DNA of 64,000 bases, taken from positions 1-64,000 of the forward strand of contig DATJFQ010000060.1 of NCBI GenBank assembly GCA_035495555.1, given 5' to 3'. The stretch's first letter is position 1. Each line of letters starts with the position of its first letter. A program made the translations under genes and the position numbers. Origin of the DNA: DATJFQ01 sp035495555. GTDB lineage: Bacteria > Acidobacteriota > Vicinamibacteria > Vicinamibacterales > 2-12-FULL-66-21. Shown here one piece after another: positions 8,344-16,669 of this stretch. The notes below the pieces were generated by a model that was not told the origin of the DNA, did no database searches, and saw nothing but the letters and a program-made list of their open reading frames with translations.

Positions 8344-11300
8344 TTCACCGCAGCTGAATCTCTTCGACGAGCCGCGGACGATCGCGGTGAGCGACCCGGC
8401 GCTCGAAGCCGACGCCGCCTCACGCGCTTACGCCGAAGATCCGGCCGAGAACGTCGTCCTCGAAGCCTCGGCGGGTACAGGGAAGACGAGCGTGCTGGTG
8501 AAGCGCTACATCAACCTGCTCAGCCGCGGCATCGATCCAGCCAATGTCCTGGCGATCACGTTCACGCGGAAAGCGGCGGCGGAGATGCGCGAACGCATCA
8601 TCCGCGACTTGCGGCGCGCGGCCGGGCAGTCCGCATTCGACCGCGCACGATGGGCGGCGCTGCGCGAGCGGCTGGGCGACATCCACATCAGCACCATCGA
8701 CGCGTTCTGCCTGTCGCTGCTGCGCGAATTTCCTCTCGAAGCGGACCTCGATCCCGCGTTCACGCTGGCGGACGAGACGGAGGTACCGCGGCTGATTGAC
8801 CAGGCGCTCGACCGCTCGCTGGCGATCTTCGTTGCACGCGCGAAACGCGAGCCGGACATGGCGCTCGTGCTCGCGCAGTTGGGCATCGCACGCGCGAGAG
8901 AGGGTCTTGCGCATCTGCTCCGGAGACGCCTGGTCGCGTGGGATGTCCTCGATCGTTTTCTCGCGCGCGGACCTGTCGATCTGACCGCCGACCGCATTTC
9001 AGCCGGCGCGCTTGCCGCGATCGATGCGCTCTGCCGCGCGTTCGACGGCGGGCTCGACGCCTTCATCGACACCGGTCCGCTGGCGCATCCGCGTTTTCAA
9101 CTGCTGGCTCGCGAGCTGCGCGACCGAGCCGCGTACCAGCCGCGCGACCATGCCGCCGTCCGCGGACTCCTCGATCGAGTGAGCGCGCATTTTCTCGGCA
9201 GCGACGGGCACGCACGCACGAGCGCGACGCGCATACCGCCGTACGTCGCGGCGGATTACCCGTCCGTCGACGCCGGCCGCCGGCATCGTGCGGACGTGGT
9301 GCGGCTGAGCGAACGCGTGGAGCGGATCGTCCACACGTTCAAGCGGGACCTCAACGCCGTGCTCGCGCGCGGCGTGCGCCAGATGTTCTCGATTGCGGCG
9401 GCTGAGTATCGGCGCGCGCTCAACGAGCGGTCCGTGCTCGATTACAGCGACGTGCTCGAGAAGGCGGTCGAGCTGCTGCGCCGCATGGACGAATTCTCGC
9501 AGAGCCGCTTCCGTCTCGAAGGGCGATTTCACCACGTGCTCGTCGACGAGTTTCAGGACACGAGCCGCAAGCAGTGGGAACTCATCGCGCTGCTCGTCCG
9601 CGCCTGGGGTGAGGGGCAGGGACTCGCAACCAGTCCGTCGATCTTCATCGTCGGCGACCGCAAGCAATCGATCTATCGGTTCCGCGACGCCGAGGTGAGC
9701 GTCCTCCGCGAAGCCGGGGAGTTCGTGGCGAGCCTTCGACCCGCCAGCTCGCCCAGACGATCGATTTCACGGAGCTTCCGTGCGGTACCCGAGCTGTTGT
9801 CCTTCGTGAACGACCTCTTTTCCGAGATCGCAACCGCCTCGACCCGCCCCGATGATTTCACCTACGGTCCCTCCGATCGGTTTCCCGTACCCGTCGTCGA
9901 CGATCCGCGAGGGCCGGTGCTCGGGATCGCCGCCGGCGCTGACGCGGAAGCTGCTGCTGAAACCGTCGCGTGCGAGATCGCACGGATTCTGAACGGCGAA
10001 TCGGTGCGCGACAAACAGACCGGCGTCGCCCGCCGCGCGCGTCCTGGCGATATCGCGATCCTGTTCCGCTCGCGCACGAGCCATCGTGAATTCGAGCACG
10101 CGCTCGACCGGCGCGGCGTCCCCACCTACGTCTACAAGGGCCTGGGTTTCTTCGATGCGGACGAGATCAAGGACGTCTCCGCCCTTATCCGGTATCTATC
10201 CAACCCGCATTCGGAACTCCGCGCGGCGGCGTTCCTGCGATCGCGCTTCATCGGGGTTTCCGACGAGGGACTCGCGCGCCTTGCGCCTCGCCTCTGCGCC
10301 GCGCTGCTCGAACCGCTCGCGGACGAGATCGGCGGATCGTTATCCGACGGCGACCGGGCCGCGCTCGACTGCGCGCGCTCACACGTCCCAGGCTGGCTGC
10401 GCGCGGTCGACCGGATTCCCCCGGCAGACCTGCTCGAATCCATTCTTCCCGCTGCCGCATATGCGTACGAGCTGCAGGGTCCCCGCCGCGCACAGGCATG
10501 GGAAAACCTCAAGAAGATGCGGGGTCTCATCCGGCGCATTCAGAATCGCGGGTATGCGACGCTGTCGCGAATTGCGGATCACCTCGACTCGCTGACCGCG
10601 GGCGATGAATCAAACGCCGTGCTCGAAGCGCTCGATGCCGTGAACCTGATGACGGTGCACGCAGCCAAGGGGCTCGAGTTTCCGATCGTCTTTGTCGTGA
10701 ATCTGGGAAAAGGCGCGAGCGGACCGCCCAAGCCAATCCGTGCGTCGGGCGACGACGTCAGCGTCGGGCCGTTCGTGTCGGATACGGACGAAGCCGAACG
10801 CGGCCGTGAGCGTGAGGAAACCAAACGCCTGATGTATGTGGCGTTCACACGCGCCCGCGATCGGCTGTACCTCTCGACCGTGCTGAAGGAAGGGCAGTTC
10901 GTTGCGGGCCCTGGGAGCCTGGGGGCGGAGCTGCCCGATGGCCTCAGGGCGCTTTTTCCGCAATCGGCCGCGTTTCCCAATGAAGCGATCGCCTGGACGG
11001 CCGCAAACGGCCGTACGTATCTTTTCAGGCCGTGCCGCGCAGAGGAGCAGCACGTTGCCGAGCTCACACGTGCCAGTGACGCGACCGTCGATCGATTTGG
11101 ACCTATTGCGCGCCCGGAGGCGGTCCGACGCATAGACCTCGGCGGCTCTCCGGCGCCGTTGACCAGCCGGCAGGCCGACGGTCTCGTCGTGCTCAACGTA
11201 CCGTTCACGCTGCGCGATCGGATTGCGCCCGATCGTCTGATCAGAGGCACGTTCGATGCGCTCGTTCGTCATGCCGACGGCTCGTTGACGGTGATGACCT

Positions 11301-11416
11301 TTACCGGCTCCGCCGCGCCGACAGAGGACGAGCGGGCTCGTCACGAGTCTTCCGTCGAAGCCGCGCATCGCCTGTTTCCGTCGGTGAGGGTGACCGCTCT
11401 TCTGGCCCCGAGATGA
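8336..11416 (+). CDS. addA: AddA-like UvrD/RecB helicase with degenerate nuclease domain
   Basis: 1026 residues, the ATP-driven helicase of an AddAB complex. Motifs in order: Walker A EASAGTGKTS (43-52), motif Ia TFTRKAAAEM, motif Ic HISTIDAFC, Walker B LVDEFQDT, motif III GDRKQSIYRFR, motif V TVHAAKGLEFP, motif VI YVAFTRARDRL. Family members normally end with a RecB-type nuclease carrying an acidic residue, then D/E-x-K. Here the final domain keeps GTFDALV but has TFTGS where the D/E-x-K strand should be, so it is probably inactive. ATG 8336 overlaps addB by 8 nt and the stop overlaps the DUF488 start. Confidence 0.9.
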   Translation: MSDSPQLNLFDEPRTIAVSDPALEADAASRAYAEDPAENVVLEASAGTGKTSVLVKRYINLLSRGIDPANVLAITFTRKAAAEMRERIIRDLRRAAGQSAFDRARWAALRERLGDIHISTIDAFCLSLLREFPLEADLDPAFTLADETEVPRLIDQALDRSLAIFVARAKREPDMALVLAQLGIARAREGLAHLLRRRLVAWDVLDRFLARGPVDLTADRISAGALAAIDALCRAFDGGLDAFIDTGPLAHPRFQLLARELRDRAAYQPRDHAAVRGLLDRVSAHFLGSDGHARTSATRIPPYVAADYPSVDAGRRHRADVVRLSERVERIVHTFKRDLNAVLARGVRQMFSIAAAEYRRALNERSVLDYSDVLEKAVELLRRMDEFSQSRFRLEGRFHHVLVDEFQDTSRKQWELIALLVRAWGEGQGLATSPSIFIVGDRKQSIYRFRDAEVSVLREAGEFVASLRPASSPRRSISRSFRAVPELLSFVNDLFSEIATASTRPDDFTYGPSDRFPVPVVDDPRGPVLGIAAGADAEAAAETVACEIARILNGESVRDKQTGVARRARPGDIAILFRSRTSHREFEHALDRRGVPTYVYKGLGFFDADEIKDVSALIRYLSNPHSELRAAAFLRSRFIGVSDEGLARLAPRLCAALLEPLADEIGGSLSDGDRAALDCARSHVPGWLRAVDRIPPADLLESILPAAAYAYELQGPRRAQAWENLKKMRGLIRRIQNRGYATLSRIADHLDSLTAGDESNAVLEALDAVNLMTVHAAKGLEFPIVFVVNLGKGASGPPKPIRASGDDVSVGPFVSDTDEAERGREREETKRLMYVAFTRARDRLYLSTVLKEGQFVAGPGSLGAELPDGLRALFPQSAAFPNEAIAWTAANGRTYLFRPCRAEEQHVAELTRASDATVDRFGPIARPEAVRRIDLGGSPAPLTSRQADGLVVLNVPFTLRDRIAPDRLIRGTFDALVRHADGSLTVMTFTGSAAPTEDERARHESSVEAAHRLFPSVRVTALLAPR

Positions 11417-11940
11417 CTGACGCACCGGTGATCTGGACGATCGGGCACTCGACGAAATCGGCAGACGAGTTCCTCGCCCTGCTTCAGGCTCACGGCATCG
11501 AGCAGATCGCCGACATCCGGACGGTGCCGAAATCGGGACGGCACCCGCAATTCAACAAGGAAGCCCTCGACGCCTTTCTTGTCGCCCACGGACGCGCCTA
11601 CCGACACTTTCCGGCGCTGGGCGGCTTACGAAAGCCGCGCCGCGACTCGACGAATACGGCATGGCGGCATCCCAGTTTTCGCGGCTACGCCGATCACATG
11701 CAGACGCCCGCGTTCCAGGAGGGTGTTGCCGCGCTGCTCGAGTTCGCGACGCGCCCGACGGCGGTGATGTGTGCCGAAGCCGTCTGGTGGCAATGTCACC
11801 GCCAGTTGCTGTCGGACGCTCTGGTCGCGCGGAGAGTGACAGTCCGTCACATCCTCGGCCTTGATGCGCCTAAGCCGCACCGGCTCAGCGAGTTCGGACG
11901 CATTGTCGACGGCAGGGTCCAGTACCCGGGTTTGCTGTAA
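11413..11940 (+). CDS. DUF488 family protein
   Basis: 175 residues, small soluble protein of the DUF488 family, function unknown. Family marks: N-terminal WTIGHSTKS, the ADIRTVPKS segment, and the C-terminal CAEAVWWQCHRQLLSD block with two close cysteines and a histidine. The length is normal for the family. ATG 11413 overlaps the addA stop (ATGA), so it is the third gene of the addB-addA operon. A role in DNA repair is possible from context only. Confidence 0.85.
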   Translation: MTDAPVIWTIGHSTKSADEFLALLQAHGIEQIADIRTVPKSGRHPQFNKEALDAFLVAHGRAYRHFPALGGLRKPRRDSTNTAWRHPSFRGYADHMQTPAFQEGVAALLEFATRPTAVMCAEAVWWQCHRQLLSDALVARRVTVRHILGLDAPKPHRLSEFGRIVDGRVQYPGLL

Positions 11941-12158
11941 CCTGCAGGCGTCATCTCTCCTGAGGCCCGGACGCGCGTTCGGCAGGCATTTTCACAATTT
12001 CGAGCAATTTCTCTGAAGCGGGGAACCAAACCGCCCGATAACCGGTCTAACCGGGTAGCTGGCGTATGAATTGCACTGGTGGCCAGCGGAACGTCGATCC
12101 CGAAAGGCATCGGCGAAGCGCCGGACGCAGGAAGCGGCCGGTGAGCGGGAGGTTCGGT
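11941..12158 (+). other. Gene-free, hairpin-rich leader region
   Basis: I see no supportable coding frame in these 218 bases before the 80-aa gene. Several short hairpins can be drawn: GCGG/CCGC at 12018-12033, CTGG-TGG-CCAG near 12077-12087, a GAAA-capped stem at about 12096-12111, and GGCG/CGCC at about 12112-12122. It may be an unannotated structured 5' leader. It does not match a riboswitch class I can name. Confidence 0.3.
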
Positions 12159-12401
12159 ATGACAGTCCCAGCAGGCGTCGTCAGCTCCGTCAGGCCGACA
12201 GGCACCATTTTCGAGCTCGAAGCTCTGGAAGGACTGCCCTGCGGCTGCGTCGCCGCTGCATACCGCGCCCGCCCATGGGATGTGGCGGTCGTGTCGCTCG
12301 AAGCCAAGGGTCCGCACTGCATTCTCGCCGGCCATACGTCCGGCCAGATTCTGCGCCTTGGCGACCCGTCGGAATTCGACGAGGAAGACGACGAGGAATA
12401 G
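12159..12401 (+). CDS. Small acidic-tailed protein, 80 aa
   Basis: ATG 12159 is supported by GGGAGG at 12148-12153. The protein has no signal peptide, two cysteines separated by one residue (LPCGCVA) and a third cysteine later. It ends in a run of Asp/Glu (EFDEEDDEE). No family recognised. It is preceded by a 218-base non-coding stretch and followed by a zinc-ribbon gene 132 bases on. Function unknown. Confidence 0.6.
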   Translation: MTVPAGVVSSVRPTGTIFELEALEGLPCGCVAAAYRARPWDVAVVSLEAKGPHCILAGHTSGQILRLGDPSEFDEEDDEE

Positions 12402-12487
12402 CGCCCGCCGCGCACACTTCGCTCCTGCTCTCGTTCGAATTCCCGCCAGGGCAGCCTACGCGCTGAAAGAACGTCGTTGCGTACGTG

Positions 12488-12516
12488 CAAACCTTTCCGT
12501 AGAATTCGAAGGTTTG
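12488..12516 (+). promoter_or_regulatory. 8-bp inverted repeat before zinc-ribbon gene
   Basis: CAAACCTT (12488-12495) and AAGGTTTG (12509-12516) form perfect arms with a 13-nt loop. The repeat ends just before the AGGAG ribosome-binding site of the next gene. It could be an operator or an mRNA hairpin controlling translation. Confidence 0.4.
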
Positions 12517-12533
12517 ATTAGGAGCACTCATAG

Positions 12534-12755
12534 ATGCCGTTGACATGTCCGAACTGCGGGAACGACCGGAACTATCTGGTCAAGACCCTGCAGATGCACG
12601 TCGTCCATCTGGACGACGCGCGCGTCGAGGTGAACGAGGAAGGGCGGCCCGCCGTCATCGAAGTCCTCTGTGATGAGTGCGAGACCGCGCTCAATTTCGA
12701 GGATTTCGACGACACGATCCGCAAGGAAATGCTGCTGACGCTCGGGGCCCGCTGA
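12534..12755 (+). CDS. Zinc-ribbon protein, 73 aa
   Basis: Two CxxC knuckles, CPNC at 5-8 and CDEC near 47-50, would bind one zinc ion in the cytoplasm. Between them is a beta-rich segment (KTLQMHVVHLDD) and after them an acidic helix. ATG 12534 has AGGAG ten bases upstream. Such proteins are often nucleic-acid or protein adaptors; no specific role can be named. It converges with another zinc-ribbon gene only four bases away. Confidence 0.8.
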   Translation: MPLTCPNCGNDRNYLVKTLQMHVVHLDDARVEVNEEGRPAVIEVLCDECETALNFEDFDDTIRKEMLLTLGAR

Positions 12756-12759
12756 CGTC

Positions 12760-12924
12760 CTACCCTTCGTTGGTCTCGCTTTCTTCCCAGTAATCGCACT
12801 CGGGGCAGATCCATTCACGAACCACACGAGTGGAGGTCTGCCCGCCGGGGACTCGGTCGGCGGCTTCGCGGATCGTCAGGCGCATGGTTTCGCCACAGAA
12901 CGGGCACTCTTTCGCATCGGCCAC
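12760..12924 (-). CDS. Zinc-ribbon protein, 54 aa
   Basis: Two CxxC pairs, CPFC at 7-10 and CPEC at 40-43, mark a single zinc ribbon. GTG 12924 is chosen because GGGAGG lies four bases upstream; a TTG at 12942 would add six residues and would swallow that site. The protein ends in acidic residues. It is convergent with the neighbouring 73-aa zinc ribbon. Function unknown. Confidence 0.7.
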   Translation of the reverse strand: MADAKECPFCGETMRLTIREAADRVPGGQTSTRVVREWICPECDYWEESETNEG

Positions 12925-13003
12925 TGGGCCTCCCTTTTTCAAGACAGCTTACCGAAAAATTTGCCCGGCCGGCGTGAGTGAAAGCTGGTAACGTGGATTC
13001 AGG

Positions 13004-13513
13004 ATGCGGGACTACTACGACATCCTCGGCGTGCCGCCCGACGCAGGCGCCGACGAGATCAAACGTGCGCACCGGCAATTGATCCGCCGGTATCACCCCG
13101 ATATTTCGGGCGAGGATCCGGGTGTGACGTCGGTGGACTGCCTCGCCGACGAGATCGCCATTGATTTCCCCTCCGTGCACAACGTACTCGATCGCATGCG
13201 GCACGCGTTTTTTGGCGACGTCGCGGACCCGCAGGCGGGTCCCGACATCGCGGTGACGCCGCATGAGGCGTTCTGGGGCGCCACCGTACCGCTCCAGGTG
13301 CCCGTGCGCCGTGTGTGTGCCGCCTGCGGCGGCCGCGGCGAGGTCTGGGACGGCGCCTGCCTCGCGTGCGGAGGGCTGGGGGACACGCCGTCGCATCAGG
13401 CCGTCCACCTGCGGATCCCGCCCGGGGTGCCCGACGGCACGCGCATCCGCTTCCGTGTGGTCGCTGCCGGCGTCCCCGAGACGTCGATCGTCGCCCGCAT
13501 CGTCATTCAATAA
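13004..13513 (+). CDS. Reduced DnaJ-like co-chaperone
   Basis: 169 residues. The N-terminus is a J-domain start (MRDYYDILGV) with HPD at 31-33, the motif that stimulates DnaK ATPase. The usual J-domain helices III and IV are replaced by an unusual segment (about 40-70). Next comes a single zinc module of two cysteine pairs (CAACGGRG and CLACGGLG), half the number in DnaJ. It ends with one short C-terminal substrate-domain segment (HLRIPPGVPDGTRIRF). DnaJ is usually about 375 residues, so this is a strongly reduced form. It is not next to dnaK or grpE here. Confidence 0.75.
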   Translation: MRDYYDILGVPPDAGADEIKRAHRQLIRRYHPDISGEDPGVTSVDCLADEIAIDFPSVHNVLDRMRHAFFGDVADPQAGPDIAVTPHEAFWGATVPLQVPVRRVCAACGGRGEVWDGACLACGGLGDTPSHQAVHLRIPPGVPDGTRIRFRVVAAGVPETSIVARIVIQ

Positions 13514-13518
13514 GCGTT

Positions 13519-13557
13519 GTCCGGTATCGGACGTCGGCCCTCGGACCTCGGACTGCG
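13519..13557. repeat. Short TCGGAC-type word array
   Basis: The gap after the DnaJ-like gene is built of repeated words (TCGGAC, CCTCGGAC, CCTCGGAC). It belongs to the set of low-complexity intergenic arrays seen elsewhere in this window. Confidence 0.4.
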
Positions 13558-13578
13558 GTAAGATCGTTCGTTGTTCCC

Positions 13579-13959
13579 ATGCGTTCGCACGTGAACCTGC
13601 TCGGGATCCTGCACCTCGTCTGGGGCGGGATGGGGCTTCTGCTGGCCGGATCGCTGTTGATCCTTGCCGTCGGTGCCGTCGCGATTGCGCGCACGACGGC
13701 GGACGATCCGATGACGGCGGCGTTCACCGCGGCGCTGTTTCTGCTGTTTGCGATCGCGCTGGCGGCGGCCGGCTGGTCGAATGCGTGGGCGGGCAGCGCG
13801 ATTCGCGGGCACCGGTCGGCCGGACGATTGACGGCGCTCGGCCTGGCCGCGCTGAACGTGTTCGTGCTGCCGTTTGGCACCGCGCTCGCGATTTACGGGT
13901 TCTGGGTGCTGCTGAACAACGACGCGCGACAGCTGTTCGAGCCGCAGCCCGCGCGCTGA
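13579..13959 (+). CDS. Small integral membrane protein, 126 aa
   Basis: Three to four hydrophobic helices (about 8-35, 48-68, 83-110) and a short polar C-terminus. ATG 13579 is chosen because the first helix begins directly after it. No family motif recognised. The next membrane gene starts three bases after its stop, so they are probably co-transcribed and may work together in the inner membrane. Confidence 0.65.
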   Translation: MRSHVNLLGILHLVWGGMGLLLAGSLLILAVGAVAIARTTADDPMTAAFTAALFLLFAIALAAAGWSNAWAGSAIRGHRSAGRLTALGLAALNVFVLPFGTALAIYGFWVLLNNDARQLFEPQPAR

Positions 13960-13961
13960 CG

Positions 13962-14303
13962 ATGCCGCCGGCGCACACCGAACGAACGTCAACAGGACTG
14001 GCGGCCAACGTCGCTGCGGCTGCGAGTTATTTCCTCGGGTTCGTCACAGGGCTCGTCTTCCTGCTGACCGAACGCGACAACCGGTTCGTGCGGTTCCATG
14101 CGATGCAGTCGACGCTGCTGTTCCTTGGGATCGTCGTCCTCGACGTGCTGCTGCAGCTCGTCCCGATTCTCGGCGCGCTGATTGTGATCTTCGTCGTGAT
14201 TCCAGCGTCCGCCATCCTGTGGCTCATCCTGATGTTCAAGGCGTATCAGGGCGAGGAATTTTCGCTGCCTGTGGTCGGCCGCCTGGCCGCGGAACGAGTG
14301 TAA
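13962..14303 (+). CDS. DUF4870-like small membrane protein
   Basis: 113 residues with three predicted membrane helices. Family-type features: the ERDNRFVRFHAMQS segment between helices one and two, and FKAYQGEEFSLPVVG near the end, as in DUF4870/Tic20-like proteins. Function in the family is unknown. It sits two bases after the upstream membrane gene and is immediately followed by mrp at 14304 with no gap. Confidence 0.75.
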   Translation: MPPAHTERTSTGLAANVAAAASYFLGFVTGLVFLLTERDNRFVRFHAMQSTLLFLGIVVLDVLLQLVPILGALIVIFVVIPASAILWLILMFKAYQGEEFSLPVVGRLAAERV

Positions 14304-15383
14304 ATGGCTGTTACCGAGTCTGCTGTTCTCGACGCGCTTCGCTCCGTTCACGATCCCGATCTGCGTCGCGACATCGTGGCGCTGAAATTCGTCAAGGATC
14401 TGCGGATCGACGCCGGCCGCGTGTCGTTCACGATCGAACTGACGACCCCCGCCTGCCCGGTCAAAGATCAGATGCGCGATCAGGCGCGCGATCTGGTGGC
14501 TGCGCTCCCGGGCGTCTCCGACGTGCAGATCCAGATGACGGCGCAGGTGCGCAGCGCGGTTGCGTCGGACTTCACGAAACAGCCCGTGGCGGGCGTCCGG
14601 AACGTCATCGCTGTCGGTGCCGGCAAGGGCGGCGTCGGTAAGACCACCGTGTCGGTGAACCTGGCGATCGCCTTGAGCCAGGCCGGCAGCCGCGTGGCGA
14701 TGATCGACGGCGACATCTACGGCCCCAACGTGCCGATCATGCTCGGGATCCAGACGCAGCTCGGCACCGACGGCCGGCGGATCGTGCCCGCGGTCCAATA
14801 CGGGATCCAGCTTGTCTCGATGGGCTTCCTGACGCAGGACGACTCGGCCGTGATCTGGCGCGGCCCGATGCTGCACGGTGTCATCCAGCAGTTCTTTCGC
14901 GAAGTGGCCTGGGACAACGTCGATTACCTGATCGTCGACATGCCGCCCGGGACCGGCGACGTCGCGCTGAGCCTGAGCCAGAGCGTTCCGGTTGCCGGCT
15001 CGGTCGTCGTGACGACTCCGCAGACCGTCTCGCTCGCCGACACCAGGCGCGCCGTGCGGATGTACGAGAAGCTCAACGTGCCGCCGCTTGGGTTGATTGA
15101 AAACATGAGCCACTTCATCTGCCCGACGTGCCACGCCGAGAGCGATATCTTCGGGAAGGGTGGCGGCGAGCGGCTCGCGGAGGAGATGAACGTGCCATTC
15201 CTCGGCCGGGTGCCGATCTACGAACCCATCCGCATCGGCGGCGATACGGGGGTGCCGATCGTCATCGGCGAGCCGAAATCACACGCTGCGCAGGCGTTTC
15301 GGGTTGCCGCTGAACGGCTCGCGGCGCAAATCTCCATTGCGAGCTATAAGAAGACCGCGATCCCGCTCATGCCTGTTCGCTGA
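14304..15383 (+). CDS. mrp: Mrp/NBP35-type iron-sulphur cluster carrier ATPase
   Basis: 359 residues. It binds and transfers Fe-S clusters to apoproteins in the cytoplasm in an ATP-dependent way. Domain order: MIP18/DUF59 domain (about 1-85, with the conserved Cys in TTPACPVKDQM), deviant Walker A GKGGVGKTT (107-115), switch regions IDGDIYGP and DMPPGTGD, and the cluster-binding CPTC at 273-276. Length and motifs are complete. ATG 14304 follows the upstream stop directly. Confidence 0.95.
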   Translation: MAVTESAVLDALRSVHDPDLRRDIVALKFVKDLRIDAGRVSFTIELTTPACPVKDQMRDQARDLVAALPGVSDVQIQMTAQVRSAVASDFTKQPVAGVRNVIAVGAGKGGVGKTTVSVNLAIALSQAGSRVAMIDGDIYGPNVPIMLGIQTQLGTDGRRIVPAVQYGIQLVSMGFLTQDDSAVIWRGPMLHGVIQQFFREVAWDNVDYLIVDMPPGTGDVALSLSQSVPVAGSVVVTTPQTVSLADTRRAVRMYEKLNVPPLGLIENMSHFICPTCHAESDIFGKGGGERLAEEMNVPFLGRVPIYEPIRIGGDTGVPIVIGEPKSHAAQAFRVAAERLAAQISIASYKKTAIPLMPVR

Positions 15384-15385
15384 AG

Positions 15386-15467
15386 GCAACTACCAACCTC
15401 ACAACGCGCAACGGCACAAGAGCCTCAAGTCTTCACGCTCCTTGTGTAGTTGGCAGTTGGTAGTTGC
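15386..15467. repeat. 12-bp perfect inverted repeat between convergent genes
   Basis: GCAACTACCAAC at 15386-15397 is the exact reverse complement of 15456-15467. The right arm lies in a run of CCAACT-like words that encode the last residues of the MFS protein. It may act as a two-way terminator between mrp and the MFS gene, although it lacks a T-tract next to the stem. Confidence 0.45.
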
Positions 15468-16636
15468 GTCGTTGTCACGAGCGCGCTCATGGCCAGCGCG
15501 CCCAGAACCGGCCCTGGCGCGAGCATCACGAAGGCCCATTGCCATCCGTGCACGGCGCTCACGTGCGGCACGAGGCGCATGCTCACCATCGTGAGCAGGA
15601 ACCCGGCGCTCGTCTGCAGCGTCAGTGCAGTTCCGACGTGCGTGCGGGTCGTAAACTCCGTCACCAACGCGGAGAACTGCGCTGAATCGGCCACGATCGT
15701 AAATCCCCAGCAGACGGTCAGTACGACGAGCGGAATCACGCCCGCACTGAAGGCTATGGGCGACAGGATGCAGCACGCGGCGCTCGCCACCATCGAGAGA
15801 CCCGCCACCTTCGCCTTTCCCCATTCATCGGCCCAGCGGCCCGCCAGCACGCACCCGGCGGAGCCCGTCGCGATCGCGATGAAGGCGATGAGTGATCCAA
15901 CCGAGGACCCGCCGGGTCCAAGAGACGCGGCGGCGAACGCAGCAATCCACGTCCACATGGCGTAAAGCTCCCACATGTGCCCGACGTAGCCGATCATCGC
16001 CAGGCGCGTGCCACGGCTGGCGAGCACGAGGCGAAGCGCGTGGCGATCGAACGGCGCAGACGCCGTCACATACGGACCGTCGCTGACCGTCAGCGCGACG
16101 ATCACCGCGCCCGCTGCGGCCAGCAGCGACGACGCGGCGACGAGCGGACGCCAGGGGAGTCCGGCTCCGAGATAGACGAGCAGATGCGGCACCGCCGACC
16201 CCAGACCGACGGCGCCTACGACGACACCGAGTGCGGTGCCGCGGCGCTCCCGGAACCAGCCGGCGGCGATCTTCATGCCCGGCGGATAGATCCAGGCGAG
16301 CGCCGCGCCGGTGCAGAAGCGGAGCGCGATCATCACTGCGGAGGATGGGGCAGCCACCACGGCGAGGTTCAGCGCAGCGCCGCCGAGACACCCGGCCGCC
16401 ATGAGCGTTCGCGGGTTGATGGCATCGGCGAGGTTCGTGGCCGCGGTGAGCAGCGTGCCCGCGACGAACCCGGCCTGCACGGCCATCGTCAGCCACGCGC
16501 GCGCGCTTTCGCCCATCGCAAATTCGCGCGCGACGGCCGGCGCCGCGGCGGTTGCCGAGAACCACAGCGTCATGCCGAGCAGTTCAGCAGCAGCGGCCCG
16601 CAGGAGCATGCGGCGGGGCATGGGTGCGTGTACCAT
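15425..16636 (-). CDS. MFS transporter
   Basis: 403 residues from ATG 16636, about twelve membrane helices, inner-membrane secondary carrier; the substrate is not predictable. The central cytoplasmic loop (about residues 190-215) divides two six-helix halves. Loop 2-3 has the region ATNLADAINPR where the family usually carries a GxxxDxxGRR-like motif, so that motif is weak. The C-terminal tail is encoded by the low-complexity CCAACT repeat. It is divergent from the M16 peptidase pair with 33 bp between starts. Confidence 0.85.
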   Translation of the reverse strand: MVHAPMPRRMLLRAAAAELLGMTLWFSATAAAPAVAREFAMGESARAWLTMAVQAGFVAGTLLTAATNLADAINPRTLMAAGCLGGAALNLAVVAAPSSAVMIALRFCTGAALAWIYPPGMKIAAGWFRERRGTALGVVVGAVGLGSAVPHLLVYLGAGLPWRPLVAASSLLAAAGAVIVALTVSDGPYVTASAPFDRHALRLVLASRGTRLAMIGYVGHMWELYAMWTWIAAFAAASLGPGGSSVGSLIAFIAIATGSAGCVLAGRWADEWGKAKVAGLSMVASAACCILSPIAFSAGVIPLVVLTVCWGFTIVADSAQFSALVTEFTTRTHVGTALTLQTSAGFLLTMVSMRLVPHVSAVHGWQWAFVMLAPGPVLGALAMSALVTTTQLPTANYTRSVKT

Positions 16637-16669
16637 GAACGAGATCGCCTCTGATACGCAAGGCTTTGC

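Noticed and set aside
12018..12065. c-di-AMP (ydaO) riboswitch
   Set aside because: GGGGAACC and TAACCNNGTAG-like words are present but the GGGGTGAAT core is missing and the spacing is far too short.
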